Shown: positions 48,750 through 57,958, counted from the stretch's first letter. The stretch: 64,000 nucleotides of DNA from JABFRG01 sp038210445 (GCA_038210445.1 JBBQWQ010000039.1:1-64000); one strand, 5' to 3'. Translations and numbers: made by a program. Notes: a model not told the origin generated them from the sequence alone.

Positions 48750-50119
48750 TGGTTACCCAAAGAGACCTCGACGTGCGCACGCTCGGCCCCCGCAACGTTC
48801 CGTCGCCGCTCGGCCTCTCCACCGTGGCTGGCGACGAGGTGGCCGACTACGTACCCGACGGAGCCCGGGTGATCCTCGACGTCGAGGTCATGAGCGGCGA
48901 TCGGCCGATAGCGCCGCTGCTGGTGGAGAAGGCCGGTCCGCGCGAGCTTCTGTTCTTCGCTCCGGCCGAGGTCACCGCCGGCATCGTCACCTGCGGTGGG
49001 CTCTGTCCTGGCATCAACAATGTCCTCCGCTCGCTGGTGCTCGAGCTGCACCACAAGTACAAGGTGCACGAGGTGGTGGGCTACCGCTACGGCTTCGAAG
49101 GGCTCGACCCCGCGCACGCAGTACCGCCGGTGTCGCTGGGCCCCGACGAGGTACGGCACATCCACCGACAGGGCGGCAGTTTCCTCGGGCTATCGCGCGG
49201 TCGCCGCTCGGCCGAAACCATGGTCGACACGCTGGTGCGCGACGGCGTCAACCTGCTCTTCGCCATCGGCGGCGACGGGACCATGCGCGGCGCCCATGCC
49301 ATCGAGAAGGAGATCGCGCGCCGCAACCTGCCGATCGCCATCGTTGGCGTTCCCAAGACCATCGACAACGACGTGGCGTTCGTCGACAAGACCTTCGGCT
49401 TCGACACCGCGGTGGAGCTCGCCCGGCTCGCCGTCGACGCCGCGCACACCGAGGCCCTGGGGGCGCGGAACGGCGTGGGTCTGGTCAAGCTCATGGGGCG
49501 CGACTCGGGCTTCATCGCCGCCGCCGCCACGCTGGCCAGCCACGACGTCAACTACTGCCTCTTGCCGGAGGTGCACTACCAACTGGAGGGACCACACGGG
49601 CTCCTGGCCCAGCTCGAGCGGCGTCTGGCGCTGCGGGGCCACGCGCTCATCGTGGTGGCCGAGGGGTGCGGCGTCAATCTAGACCTTCCGCCGCCGGAGA
49701 CGGTGGAGCACGACGCATCGGGAAACCTTCGGCACTCGAGCCACGACTCCGACATCGGCCCGCGCCTGTGCAACATCATCACCAAGCACTTCAAAGCGCG
49801 CGACGTCGAAGCGCCTGTAAAATACATCGACCCCAGCTACATGATTCGCAGCGTGCCCGCCAACGCCCAAGACAGCATCTTCTGCGACGCGTTGGCCCGC
49901 AACGCCGTGCACGCGGGGATGGCCGGGAAGACCGGCATCATCGTGGGTCGCACCCATCGCATCTTCACCCACGTGCCGCTGGAGCTCGTGACCCGCGAGC
50001 GCAAATGCATCGACCCCGATGGCGATCTGTGGCTCGCCGTCACCGAGACCACCGGTCAACCTCCGCTCCGGGCGCCCGGCGTGGAGCGAAAAAGCGAGCC
50101 GCGCATGCCCCAGATGTAG
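48746..50119 (+). CDS. 6-phosphofructokinase (PfkA superfamily, ATP-dependent type likely)
   Basis: This encodes 457 residues, long for the PfkA superfamily. CGGLCPGINNV at the N-terminus, IGGDGT (174-179), PKTIDNDV (about 203-210), MGRDSGF and the C-terminal PSYMIRS are the active-site blocks. Gly at the position equivalent to 104 together with Lys at 124 is the combination found in plant and protist-like ATP-dependent enzymes; pyrophosphate-dependent ones usually have Asp104. ATP use is therefore favoured but not proved. It is the final gene of a three-gene transcript. Confidence 0.9.
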   Translation: MMVTQRDLDVRTLGPRNVPSPLGLSTVAGDEVADYVPDGARVILDVEVMSGDRPIAPLLVEKAGPRELLFFAPAEVTAGIVTCGGLCPGINNVLRSLVLELHHKYKVHEVVGYRYGFEGLDPAHAVPPVSLGPDEVRHIHRQGGSFLGLSRGRRSAETMVDTLVRDGVNLLFAIGGDGTMRGAHAIEKEIARRNLPIAIVGVPKTIDNDVAFVDKTFGFDTAVELARLAVDAAHTEALGARNGVGLVKLMGRDSGFIAAAATLASHDVNYCLLPEVHYQLEGPHGLLAQLERRLALRGHALIVVAEGCGVNLDLPPPETVEHDASGNLRHSSHDSDIGPRLCNIITKHFKARDVEAPVKYIDPSYMIRSVPANAQDSIFCDALARNAVHAGMAGKTGIIVGRTHRIFTHVPLELVTRERKCIDPDGDLWLAVTETTGQPPLRAPGVERKSEPRMPQM

Positions 50120-50150
50120 AGGATGAATCGCTGGCGGGATGCGCAAAGCA

Positions 50151-50182
50151 AACGGGCCCCGACGCTTCCGCCGAGGCCCGTT
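50151..50182. terminator. bidirectional terminator between phosphofructokinase and gyrB
   Basis: AACGGGCC at 50151-50158 and GGCCCGTT at 50175-50182 form an 8-bp perfect stem with a 16-nt loop between two convergent genes. TTTT follows after about 15 bases on the plus strand. Confidence 0.6.
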
Positions 50183-50201
50183 CGTACGCCGACCCGTGAT
50201 T

Positions 50202-52724
50202 TTAGATGTCGAGGTTTCGCACGTTGAGGGCGTTGGTCTCGATGAAGGCGCGGCGCGGCTCCACGTGATCGCCCATGAGCACGGAGAAGATCTGATCCGT
50301 CTGCACCGCGTCGTCGAGGCGCACCTGGAGCATCACGCGCGCGTTGGGGTCGAGCGTGGTCTCCCAGAGCTGGTCCGGGTTCATCTCGCCCAGACCCTTG
50401 TAGCGCTGGAGCGAGGTGCCCTTGCGGCCGCGGAGATCGATGGCGTCCCACAGGGCGTCGGCGTCTTCCGCCTGGGTCTCCTCGGCGTCTTCGCCGTCCT
50501 TGTCCTTCTTGGTCTCGCGAAGGAAGTAGGGCGCCGGCCCGATGGATCGCACGTCCTGGTCGATGGAGTAGAGCTCCTCGTACTCGGCCGACTCCACCAG
50601 GTTCCAGTCGATGATCGTCTCGCGGGCGTTGGAGCCGGGACGCGGGGTGATTTTGATGATCGCCGCGCCGTGCTCGGGATCCCACCCGACGTCGATGGAG
50701 AGCGGGAAGATGTCTGGGTACTTGCGCTCGAGCATGGCGCGCACCGGCGGAATCGCCGCTTCGACCTTCTTGCGCTCGCGCAGCTCGGCCTTGCCCAGCG
50801 CCGCCGAGCGGAGCACCGCAGCGACGATCTTGGCGTCGGCGCGGCGGTCGATCTTCGAGAGCGCACGCCGGAAGAGGCGCATGCGCTCGGCCAGCCGAAG
50901 GAGCGGCTCGCCGGTGAGGGTCGGGCCCTTACCGGTGGCGCGCACCGCCACCCCCTCGACGCCGTGCTCGAGGAAGAAGCGATCGAGGGCCGCCTGATCC
51001 TTGAGGTACAGGCTGGTCTTTCCGCGCTTGACCCGGAAGAGCGGCGGCTGCGCGATGTACAGGTAGCCGCGCTCGATGATCTGCGGCATTTGCCGGTAAA
51101 AGAACGTGAGCAGCAGGGTGCGAATGTGGCTGCCGTCGACGTCTGCGTCGGTCATCAGCACAATCTGGTGGTAGCGCAGCTTCTCGATGTCGAAGCTGCC
51201 GCCCTGCTCCGGGGTGCCGATGCCGGCGCCCAGGGCAGCGATGAGGGTGCCAATCTCGGCGGAGCCCAGCATCTTGTCGAGGCGGGCACGCTCGACGTTG
51301 AGGATCTTGCCGCGGAGCGGAAGGATTGCCTGGAACTTGCGGTCGCGGCCCTGCTTGGCAGAGCCACCGGCGCTATCGCCCTCGACGATGTACAGCTCGG
51401 CCTGCTGCGGATCGCGCGACTGGCAGTCGGCGAGCTTGCCGGAGAGGCTGTTGTAGTCGAGGGCGCCCTTGCGCACCACCTCACGGGCCTTGCGCGCCGC
51501 TTCCCGGGCCTTCGCCGCGAGAATGGCCTTCTCCACGATCTTGCGGGCGATCTGCGGGTGCTCTTCGAAGTACTGGCCGAGCTTCTCCACAATGATCGAC
51601 TCGGTGATGCTCTTGACCTCGCTCGAGACCAGCTTGCTCTTGGTCTGGGAGTCGAAGGAAGGGTCGGGCACCATGGCGCTGATGACCGCGGTGAGGCCTT
51701 CGCGGATGTCTTCCCCGGTGAGGCCGTTCTTCACCTCTTTGAAGAGGTTGGACGCGGTGCCGTAGGCGTTGAACACGCGGGTGAGCGCGCCGCGGAAGCC
51801 CGTGAGGTGGGTGCCGCCATCTCGGTTGTGAATGTTGTTGGTGTAGCAAAACACCTGCTCCGAGAAGGTGGCGTTCCACTGGAGCGCCACTTCGATCTGC
51901 ACCTCGGAGCCGTTCTCGGCGAGCTGTTTGGCGACGATGTGGATGACCTTCTCGTGCTCCGGCTCCTTCTCCTTGTTGAGAAGCTCCACGAACTCGCGAA
52001 TGCCGCCCTTGTACTCGAAGACCTCGGTGCGGCCGCCGTCGCGCTCGTCGGTGAGCGTGATGACGAAGCCGGCGTTGAGGTAGCTGAGCTCGCGAAGACG
52101 GCTCGCCAGGATGCCGTAGCTGATCTCGGTGTTGCTGAAGATCTCGGTGTCGGGCTTGAAGGTGATCTTGGTGCCGGTCTTGTCGGAGTCGCCGATGACC
52201 TCGAGCTTGGTGACCGGTGCGCCGCGGCGGTATTCCTGCGCGTACACGTGGCCCTCGCGCTTGATCTCGAGCTTGAGGATCTCGCTCACCGCGTTGACAG
52301 CGCTGACACCCACGCCGTGCAGGCCGGCCGAGACCTTGTAGCTCGAGTGGTCGAACTTGCCGCCGGCGTGGAGCACGGTCATGACCAGCTCCGCAGCGCT
52401 TACGTCTTTGCCGAGCTTCTTCGAGTGGTCCTCGTGCTTGCCCACGGGAATGCCGCGACCGTTGTCCTCGACGGTGATGCTGCTGTCGTAGTGGATGATG
52501 ACATCCATCTTGTTGCAGTAGCCACCGAGGTGCTCGTCCACCGCGTTGTCGACCACCTCCCACACGAGGTGGTGAAGGCCTGACCCGTCGTGCACGTCAC
52601 CGATGTACATGCCCGGCCGCTTGCGGACTGCTTCGAGGCCTTCGAGGACGGTGATGCTTTCACTGCCATAGGTGCCGGGCGTTGCCGGAGCCGTGCTCGG
52701 AGTCGCTTCTACTTCCGTCGTCAT
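50202..52724 (-). CDS. gyrB: DNA gyrase subunit B
   Basis: This is the 840-residue ATPase subunit of DNA gyrase. The GHKL ATPase is at the N-terminus (EVVDNAVDEH, VEDNGRGIP, GLHGVGVSAVNA). The transducer domain follows, then TOPRIM with EGDSAGGSA (near 447) and DADVDGSHI, and the C-terminal YKGLGEMNP. The protein is slightly longer than E. coli GyrB's 804 residues because of an acidic insert near 780. It has its own promoter and leader. It lies downstream of recF on the same strand with a 179-bp gap, so it may be transcribed separately from dnaN-recF. Confidence 0.97.
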   Translation of the reverse strand: MTTEVEATPSTAPATPGTYGSESITVLEGLEAVRKRPGMYIGDVHDGSGLHHLVWEVVDNAVDEHLGGYCNKMDVIIHYDSSITVEDNGRGIPVGKHEDHSKKLGKDVSAAELVMTVLHAGGKFDHSSYKVSAGLHGVGVSAVNAVSEILKLEIKREGHVYAQEYRRGAPVTKLEVIGDSDKTGTKITFKPDTEIFSNTEISYGILASRLRELSYLNAGFVITLTDERDGGRTEVFEYKGGIREFVELLNKEKEPEHEKVIHIVAKQLAENGSEVQIEVALQWNATFSEQVFCYTNNIHNRDGGTHLTGFRGALTRVFNAYGTASNLFKEVKNGLTGEDIREGLTAVISAMVPDPSFDSQTKSKLVSSEVKSITESIIVEKLGQYFEEHPQIARKIVEKAILAAKAREAARKAREVVRKGALDYNSLSGKLADCQSRDPQQAELYIVEGDSAGGSAKQGRDRKFQAILPLRGKILNVERARLDKMLGSAEIGTLIAALGAGIGTPEQGGSFDIEKLRYHQIVLMTDADVDGSHIRTLLLTFFYRQMPQIIERGYLYIAQPPLFRVKRGKTSLYLKDQAALDRFFLEHGVEGVAVRATGKGPTLTGEPLLRLAERMRLFRRALSKIDRRADAKIVAAVLRSAALGKAELRERKKVEAAIPPVRAMLERKYPDIFPLSIDVGWDPEHGAAIIKITPRPGSNARETIIDWNLVESAEYEELYSIDQDVRSIGPAPYFLRETKKDKDGEDAEETQAEDADALWDAIDLRGRKGTSLQRYKGLGEMNPDQLWETTLDPNARVMLQVRLDDAVQTDQIFSVLMGDHVEPRRAFIETNALNVRNLDI

Positions 52725-52744
52725 GCGTTCGATTCGATCGATGA

Positions 52745-52757
52745 TTCGGGACCCGAA
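52745..52757. promoter_or_regulatory. palindrome in the gyrB leader
   Basis: TTCGGGACCCGAA is a perfect 13-bp dyad 21 bp upstream of the gyrB start. The 12-base GATTCGGGACCC that overlaps it recurs at 52861-52872. It may be an operator or part of a leader hairpin; nothing else supports either. Confidence 0.4.
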
Positions 52758-52760
52758 ACG

Positions 52761-52779
52761 GGCACCCTACTGAGGTGCC
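52761..52779 (-). promoter_or_regulatory. small hairpin in the gyrB 5' leader
   Basis: GGCACC and GGTGCC, seven bases apart, would pair in the gyrB leader just downstream of the predicted transcription start. Confidence 0.35.
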
Positions 52780-52782
52780 GCG

Positions 52783-52812
52783 ACTATAGCCCAAAGCCCC
52801 CGCCGCGGCAAC
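52783..52812 (-). promoter_or_regulatory. predicted sigma-70-type promoter of gyrB
   Basis: Read on the minus strand, TTGCCG (52812-52807) and TATAGT (52788-52783) are separated by 18 bases. Transcription would start near 52776 and give a leader of about 50 nt. Both hexamers match the housekeeping consensus in at least four of six positions, which stands out in this GC-rich region. Confidence 0.55.
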
Positions 52813-52903
52813 GCAATCGCCCAAATTTAGCCTTGCAATTTCATGCACTTACATTCGTTGATTCGGGACCCTCGAAGACGCCTTTCGGCGCGGCTGTCAA
52901 GGC

Positions 52904-54010
52904 CTACGAGAGCGGAGAAATCACGCCCTGGCGCAGCTGAAAATCGGCGCGTTCGGCGCCTTCGGTGGCAATGAGCTCGGGACGCGTGGTGGTGAGGAAA
53001 ACCTGCCCCTCGGTGGCGCGCAGGAAGGAAAAAAGCGCCTCGGTTCGCGAACGGTCGAGCTCGCTCGAGACGTCGTCGAGGAGCAGCACAGGTCGCGCCC
53101 CGCGGGCCTCGCCGATGACGGCGATCTCGGCCGCCTTGAGGGCCAGCACGAGCGCCCGATGCTGCCCCTGGGAGGCGCTGGTGCGGGCGGCGGCGCCCTG
53201 GAGGCTCAGGGCCAGGTCGTCGCGATGCGGCCCCGTGCGGGCGGTGCCCCGGCGAAGATCGAGCGCACGATTCTTGCGGAGCTCTGCGCGAAACGCTTCC
53301 GCCTCGCGGGGCGCACCGGGGACGTACGCGATGGCGCAGGCCAGGGGCGTGGTGAAGATCGACTCGAACGCGACCAGGGCCCGGGAAACGATGCGCTCGG
53401 CGGCCGCAGCCCGAGCCTCCATGAGCGCGAGCCCATGCTTTATCACCAGGGTTTCCCAGTGGTCGACGTCGGTTGCATCGATGCCGCGGGCCTCCAGGGT
53501 CTTCTGCCGCGAGCGCTGGGCGCGGGTGTAGGCCTCGAGCTCGGTGATGCCGGTGGGCGCCACGAAGAGCGCCACGCGATCGAGGAGCTTGCGGCGCGCG
53601 GCGCTGGGGCCGGTGGAGAGCGAGAGCTCGCCCGGATGAAACACCACCACCGGCGAGGCCGTGGCGTAGGCCAGTAGAGAGCGAGGACGCTTGTCGTCGA
53701 TGCGCACGCTGCGGGTGCCCTGGTCGACTCCGAAGCGCTGCTCCCGGGTCATGTCGCCCTCGCGCACCTTGGCCCGCACGCTCACCACGTCGCTGCCGGC
53801 GCCAGGTGCGCCATGCGGCATCAAGTCGGCGACCTTGGAGGTGCGAAAGCTCTTCGACGAGAGCACCGCGTAGAGCGCCTCGAGGACGTTGGTCTTCCCC
53901 TGACCGTTGTCGCCGGAGAACACGTTGAACCGCGGCGACGGGCGAAAATCCGCCTGGGCGAGGTTCCGGAAATGGCGAATCGAGAGGGCGAGGACGAGGA
54001 GAGACTCCAC
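52904..54010 (-). CDS. recF: DNA replication and repair protein RecF
   Basis: This is a 368-residue SMC-like ATPase that loads RecA at single-strand gaps. Walker A GDNGQGKTN (33-41), the signature-like region SQGQHRALVLALK, Walker B LLLDDVSSELD and the family's LTTTRPE end are present. The GTG at 54010 has AAGGG six bases upstream and lies eight bases after dnaN, so dnaN and recF form an operon. The frame stays open upstream, but only through the dnaN gene. Confidence 0.95.
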   Translation of the reverse strand: MESLLVLALSIRHFRNLAQADFRPSPRFNVFSGDNGQGKTNVLEALYAVLSSKSFRTSKVADLMPHGAPGAGSDVVSVRAKVREGDMTREQRFGVDQGTRSVRIDDKRPRSLLAYATASPVVVFHPGELSLSTGPSAARRKLLDRVALFVAPTGITELEAYTRAQRSRQKTLEARGIDATDVDHWETLVIKHGLALMEARAAAAERIVSRALVAFESIFTTPLACAIAYVPGAPREAEAFRAELRKNRALDLRRGTARTGPHRDDLALSLQGAAARTSASQGQHRALVLALKAAEIAVIGEARGARPVLLLDDVSSELDRSRTEALFSFLRATEGQVFLTTTRPELIATEGAERADFQLRQGVISPLS

Positions 54011-54018
54011 GCCGCCCT

Positions 54019-55167
54019 TCAGATTCGCATGGGCATCACGACCGCGAGAAAGTCGCGGCCTTCGGTCTTGGGCGAGGGCGCCGGACGAAGCACCGCGGGG
54101 TCGAGCTCGCCAGAGAGCGAGAGCGTGACCTCGTCGTCGGTGAGCGCGCCCAGGACGTCGAGGAAGTACTTGGCGTTGAAGCCGATGGTGATGACGGGAC
54201 CGGTGTAGTCTACCGGAATCTCGTCGAAGCCATCGCCGGTGTCGGGCGACTCGCTGGTGATGCGCATGGTGCCCTGGCCCACCTGCACTTTGACGCCGCC
54301 AGTGCGCTCGCTGGCGGCGATGCTCACCGCACGCAAAGCGTTGGCGAGGTCGGCGCGGGGAGCCCGGACGATCTTCTCTTGGCCCTGCGGAATGACCTGC
54401 GCGTACGGGGGAAACTGCGCTTCCACCAGCTTGACGCTGAAGGTCGTGGTGCCGGCTTGGAAGAACGCGCTGGCGCCGCTCTGGGTGATCTTCAGCTCCG
54501 GGCGGGTGCCCTTCTCGGCTTCCGAAGCCATCTCGTCGCACAGGCCGCGGAGCTCGAGAATGGCCTTTTGCGGAATGAGCATGGCCGCCGAGGCCTGGCG
54601 CCCGGGCACTTTGACTTCCATCTTCGAGAGCCGGTGGCCGTCGGTGGTGACCATGCGAACGGTCTCGCCGTCCCACTCGAAGAGCGCCGAATTCAGGTGC
54701 GCGCGGGTCTCGTCGGTGGAGATGGAAAAGTAGGTGCGCTCGATGAGATCCTTGAGGACGTCGACCTCGAGCGAGAGCGTCGGCGAGCCCTCTTGCGGCA
54801 TCGGGAGCGGCGGAAAGTCGCCACCTGGCATGCCGCGCAGGGTGTAGCGACGGGCGCTGCCTTTGGCCTTCAGCGTGGTGGCCGCGCCGTCGGGCGCCGA
54901 GAGATGAATCGGACCGTCGGGCATCATCTTGATGCGCTCGAACAGGTCCTTCGCGGGAACGGCAACGGTGCCCGGCTTGGTCACGTCGGCGACGATGCGG
55001 CCCACGAGCCCGAGGTACAAATCGGTGGCGGCGAGCTTGAGGAACCCCGTGCCGTCGGTGGCCAAGAGCACGCTCGAAAGCACGGGCATGGTGCTCTTGC
55101 GCTCGGCGACGCCTTGCATCCGCGTCACGAGCCGGAGCAGATCTTTCTTGGCTACGGTCAGTTCCAT
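54019..55167 (-). CDS. dnaN: DNA polymerase III beta sliding clamp
   Basis: This is the 382-residue clamp that tethers the replicative polymerase to DNA. The start MELTVAKKDLLRLVTRMQG and the repeated three-domain pattern, including VRMVTTDGHRLSKMEV and the C-terminal FLAVVMPMRI (the MPMR/L end), are diagnostic. The ATG at 55167 is preceded by AGAGAAG. The frame is open upstream to 55311 but that part is not conserved in character. dnaA, which normally precedes dnaN, is absent here. Confidence 0.97.
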   Translation of the reverse strand: MELTVAKKDLLRLVTRMQGVAERKSTMPVLSSVLLATDGTGFLKLAATDLYLGLVGRIVADVTKPGTVAVPAKDLFERIKMMPDGPIHLSAPDGAATTLKAKGSARRYTLRGMPGGDFPPLPMPQEGSPTLSLEVDVLKDLIERTYFSISTDETRAHLNSALFEWDGETVRMVTTDGHRLSKMEVKVPGRQASAAMLIPQKAILELRGLCDEMASEAEKGTRPELKITQSGASAFFQAGTTTFSVKLVEAQFPPYAQVIPQGQEKIVRAPRADLANALRAVSIAASERTGGVKVQVGQGTMRITSESPDTGDGFDEIPVDYTGPVITIGFNAKYFLDVLGALTDDEVTLSLSGELDPAVLRPAPSPKTEGRDFLAVVMPMRI

Positions 55168-55665
55168 CGCTTCTCTTTCAAGCCTTCGTCCAGCGGGTTG
55201 AGTCGCTGCTTGTAGCGTGCTGCCCCTCGAGAGTCGATGGTCCGCATCGAGCCCAGGTGCCAATCCGGATGGGCTTCGGCGTGAGCGCGGAGCCGGTCCT
55301 GGGAGGACCATAGACTACCTTTCATCTGGCCGGAGACTCTTCTCGGAGAGGTTGTTAATTAAAACTGTAGCAGTAAAGGTAGGGCCTGTGGAAACCGGGG
55401 AGAAACCGTAAAAGTCAAATAAACGGAGAAGATAGCCGGCCCCAGGCTGTGGGGTACCGAGGGAGGAATGGAGGGACGGGGGTGGGGAGTACGACCTTTG
55501 GCTACTTTCCACAGCGCGTCCCCAGGCTTTTTCCCCGTTTCTGCCCCGAACTTGCACACAGGGGGTTCGTGACAGTCTGTACAGCGGTCTGCGCAGGGGT
55601 TTTGGCGGGCCGCTCCCGGCGGTCGAAAACGTGCCCGGGGCAACCATCCTGCTACCTTCGGTATC
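55168..55665. other. candidate chromosomal replication origin region
   Basis: This 498-bp non-coding segment lies upstream of dnaN. Two AT-rich patches stand out in the GC-rich DNA, at 55352-55378 and 55408-55425. DnaA-box-like 9-mers include TGTGGAAAC at 55388-55396 (7/9 to the consensus on the minus strand), CTTTCCACA at 55505-55513 (7/9) and TTGCACACA at 55551-55559 (6/9). A palindromic CTGTACAG lies near 55577. Boxes flanking an AT-rich patch next to dnaN is the usual oriC layout, but the box matches are imperfect. Part of the segment must also hold the promoters of dnaN and the IgGFc-like gene. Confidence 0.45.
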
Positions 55666-57465
55666 ATGAAGCGCTCTGTCCTTTTCGCACTCGCGGCGGC
55701 GACCGTATACGCCGCCTCCATGAGCTGTTCGTCCAACGCGGACCCCACCGGCTTCGAAGGCTCGTCCTCCGGAGCCAGCGGGACCCTGGGCGACGGCGGA
55801 CCCCTCTTCGGGGGCGATAGCGGGCCGCTTTCTGCGGAGCGCCAGTGCTCCAGCGATCTCCACCAGGTGCTCGACGGCGAGGGCAAGGTGGTCAAGACCT
55901 GCCCGCTCGAGCAAGGCTGCGCGGCGGGCGATTGCGTCGCGGCTTGCGAGAGCGCCAAGGCCAACAAGAGCACCATCGGCTGCGACTACTTCGCGGTGGC
56001 GCCCGACGTCATCACCGAAGGGCAGGGGGCGTGCTTTGCTGCCTTCATTGCCAACACCTGGGGCAGCCCGGTGAAGCTCACCGCCGATCGCGCGGGCGTT
56101 GCCCTCAACATTGCCGGCATGGCGCGCATCCCCGCCGGCTCTGGGCAGGCCATCACCTACAAGCCGCTCACCAACGACGAGATTCCACCGGGCGAGGTGG
56201 CGATTCTGTTCTTGAGCCGCTTCGGCGGCGCCCTCACCAGCTGCCCGGGCGGCGTTACCCCAGGCTTCACGGGCGGCCTCGCGAACATCACTGGCACCGG
56301 TCTCGGCGAGGGCTTTCACATCACGGCCAGCGCGCCCATCGTGGCCTATGACATTTACCCGTACGGCGGCGGCGCCAGTGCCGCCACCAGCGCCACGCTG
56401 CTCTTGCCCACCAGCGCCTGGGGCACCAACTACGTGGGCGTCAACGCCTACCGCAAGAGCACCCTGGTGGCGGCCGCGAACCCCTTCCTGGAGATCGTCG
56501 CCGCCGAAGACGGCACCAACGTGAAAGTGAGCCCCACCGCGGCCATCGTCGGGGGCCCCGGCGTTGCGGCCACCGGCAAGGGGGTTCCCCAGACCTACGT
56601 TCTCAAGCGGGGGCAGGTGGTGCAGTTCACGCAGACGGCGGAGCTCACCGGGAGCGCCATCGAGGCCGACAAGCCCATCGGCGTGTTCGGCGGCGCGACC
56701 TGCCTCTCTATCGACGTGGGCGATGCGGCGTGCGATTCGGCGCACCAGCAGCTGCCGCCGGTGAAGGCGCTGGGCACCGAATACGTGGCGGTGCGGTATC
56801 GCAATCGCTACGACGGCCAGGAAGAGTCGCCGCCCTGGCGCATCGTGGGCGCGGTCGATGGCACGTCGCTGAGCTACGAGCCCTCGATTCCCCCGGGCGC
56901 GCCCCAGACGCTCGCGTTCGGGCAGGTGGCAGAGTTCAAGTCGCCCGGAGGGTTCATCGTCAAGAGCCAGGACGATAAGCACCCGTTCTACATGTCGGCG
57001 CACATGACCGGCTGCGCTTCGCTCCCCGGCGGCGGCCTCGGCGATTGCCGTGGCGACCCCGAGTTCGTCAACGTCATCCCCGCGGCGCAGTACCTGCGAT
57101 CGTATGTATTCTTCACCGACCCCACGTACCCCGAGACCAACCTGGTGCTGGTGCGGCAGAAGACCGCGTCTGGCTTCAAAGACGTGAACCTCGACTGCGT
57201 GGGCACCGTCAACGGCTGGACGGCGCTGGGCGCGAACTACGAGTATGCGCGCGTCGATCTCGTGCGCGGCAACTTCCAGAAGCAGGGCACCTGCGACAAC
57301 GGGCGCCACGAGATCAAGAGCGACGGCACCTTCGGCCTCACGGTCTGGGGTTGGGGCTCGGCGGCCTCCGGCGGCTTCTCGAGCCAGGCGGTCAGCTACG
57401 CCTACCCCGCCGGCGCCAGCGTGAAATCCATCAACACCGTGGTGGTTCCCGCCGGCCCCCGCTGA
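55666..57465 (+). CDS. IgGFc-binding-like surface lipoprotein
   Basis: This encodes 599 residues. The signal ends at a lipobox-like ASMSC and is followed by a Ser/Gly/Asp-rich linker and a Cys-rich patch (CPLEQGCAAGDCVAAC). The rest resembles the IgGFc-binding N-terminal domain known from myxobacterial and metazoan secreted proteins: GCDYFAV, SAPIVAYDIYPYGG, LLPTSAWGTNYVGV and DGTNVKVSPTAAIVGG. It is likely an outer-surface adhesin-like protein. Despite the name, there is no evidence here that it binds antibody. Confidence 0.78.
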   Translation: MKRSVLFALAAATVYAASMSCSSNADPTGFEGSSSGASGTLGDGGPLFGGDSGPLSAERQCSSDLHQVLDGEGKVVKTCPLEQGCAAGDCVAACESAKANKSTIGCDYFAVAPDVITEGQGACFAAFIANTWGSPVKLTADRAGVALNIAGMARIPAGSGQAITYKPLTNDEIPPGEVAILFLSRFGGALTSCPGGVTPGFTGGLANITGTGLGEGFHITASAPIVAYDIYPYGGGASAATSATLLLPTSAWGTNYVGVNAYRKSTLVAAANPFLEIVAAEDGTNVKVSPTAAIVGGPGVAATGKGVPQTYVLKRGQVVQFTQTAELTGSAIEADKPIGVFGGATCLSIDVGDAACDSAHQQLPPVKALGTEYVAVRYRNRYDGQEESPPWRIVGAVDGTSLSYEPSIPPGAPQTLAFGQVAEFKSPGGFIVKSQDDKHPFYMSAHMTGCASLPGGGLGDCRGDPEFVNVIPAAQYLRSYVFFTDPTYPETNLVLVRQKTASGFKDVNLDCVGTVNGWTALGANYEYARVDLVRGNFQKQGTCDNGRHEIKSDGTFGLTVWGWGSAASGGFSSQAVSYAYPAGASVKSINTVVVPAGPR

Positions 57466-57471
57466 TCGCTG

Positions 57472-57825
57472 TCACGGGAGCTTCGGGCACTTCGGCTGCG
57501 CCACCATGCGGCCGCGCGGTACGCAAGATTGGTTGGGTCCCGGAGCGCACGCATCTACCGGCGGCATACGGCCACCGGGACACGGATAGCGCGTCACCAG
57601 CACCGTGCCCGGCTTGCACGTGAGCGCCGTGGTGCGCGGGCAGTCGCGGGGCTTCGCTTCGTCCACCGGCAGCGGCGCGGGCGCAGGGGTCTCCGCAGCG
57701 ATGCTCGCGGCGGGCTCGGGCTCGGGCTCGGGCACCGGCTCCGGCGCCGATCGCGGCGTCTCGGGCGGCGCCGCGGGCTTGCCGCAGGCGAGGAGGGTGA
57801 GGGCAAGAAGGAGGGTGCGGCGCAT
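57472..57825 (-). CDS. small lipoprotein with Pro/Glu-rich linker
   Basis: This encodes 117 residues. The short signal ends in LLACG. A PEP-repeat linker (EPVPEPEPEP) leads to a C-terminal domain with six cysteines (DCPRTTALTCKPG, RYPCPGGRMPPVDAC). No family is recognised. It is convergent with the IgGFc-like gene and divergent from the export operon; two dyads lie 44-80 bp upstream of its start. Confidence 0.7.
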   Translation of the reverse strand: MRRTLLLALTLLACGKPAAPPETPRSAPEPVPEPEPEPAASIAAETPAPAPLPVDEAKPRDCPRTTALTCKPGTVLVTRYPCPGGRMPPVDACAPGPNQSCVPRGRMVAQPKCPKLP

Positions 57826-57868
57826 GGGCTCAAGGTACGGCGCAGGCCGCCGATCGGTCTTTGGCTTC

Positions 57869-57884
57869 GTCCCGGATCTGGGAC
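57869..57884. promoter_or_regulatory. dyad 1, possible enhancer site
   Basis: GTCCCGGATCTGGGAC is an inverted repeat (GTCCC, six bases, GGGAC). It is one of two similar dyads upstream of the export operon. Confidence 0.55.
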
Positions 57885-57889
57885 GGCAC

Positions 57890-57905
57890 GTCCCGATGAT
57901 GGGAT
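57890..57905. promoter_or_regulatory. dyad 2, possible enhancer site
   Basis: GTCCCGATGATGGGAT resembles dyad 1; centres are 21 bp apart, about two helical turns, as expected for co-operative binding by an NtrC-type regulator. Confidence 0.55.
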
Positions 57906-57958
57906 GACGGCCACCCGCGCGAGCCGAAAAAATCGAGGAATGTCGCAGCTTCGAGCCT

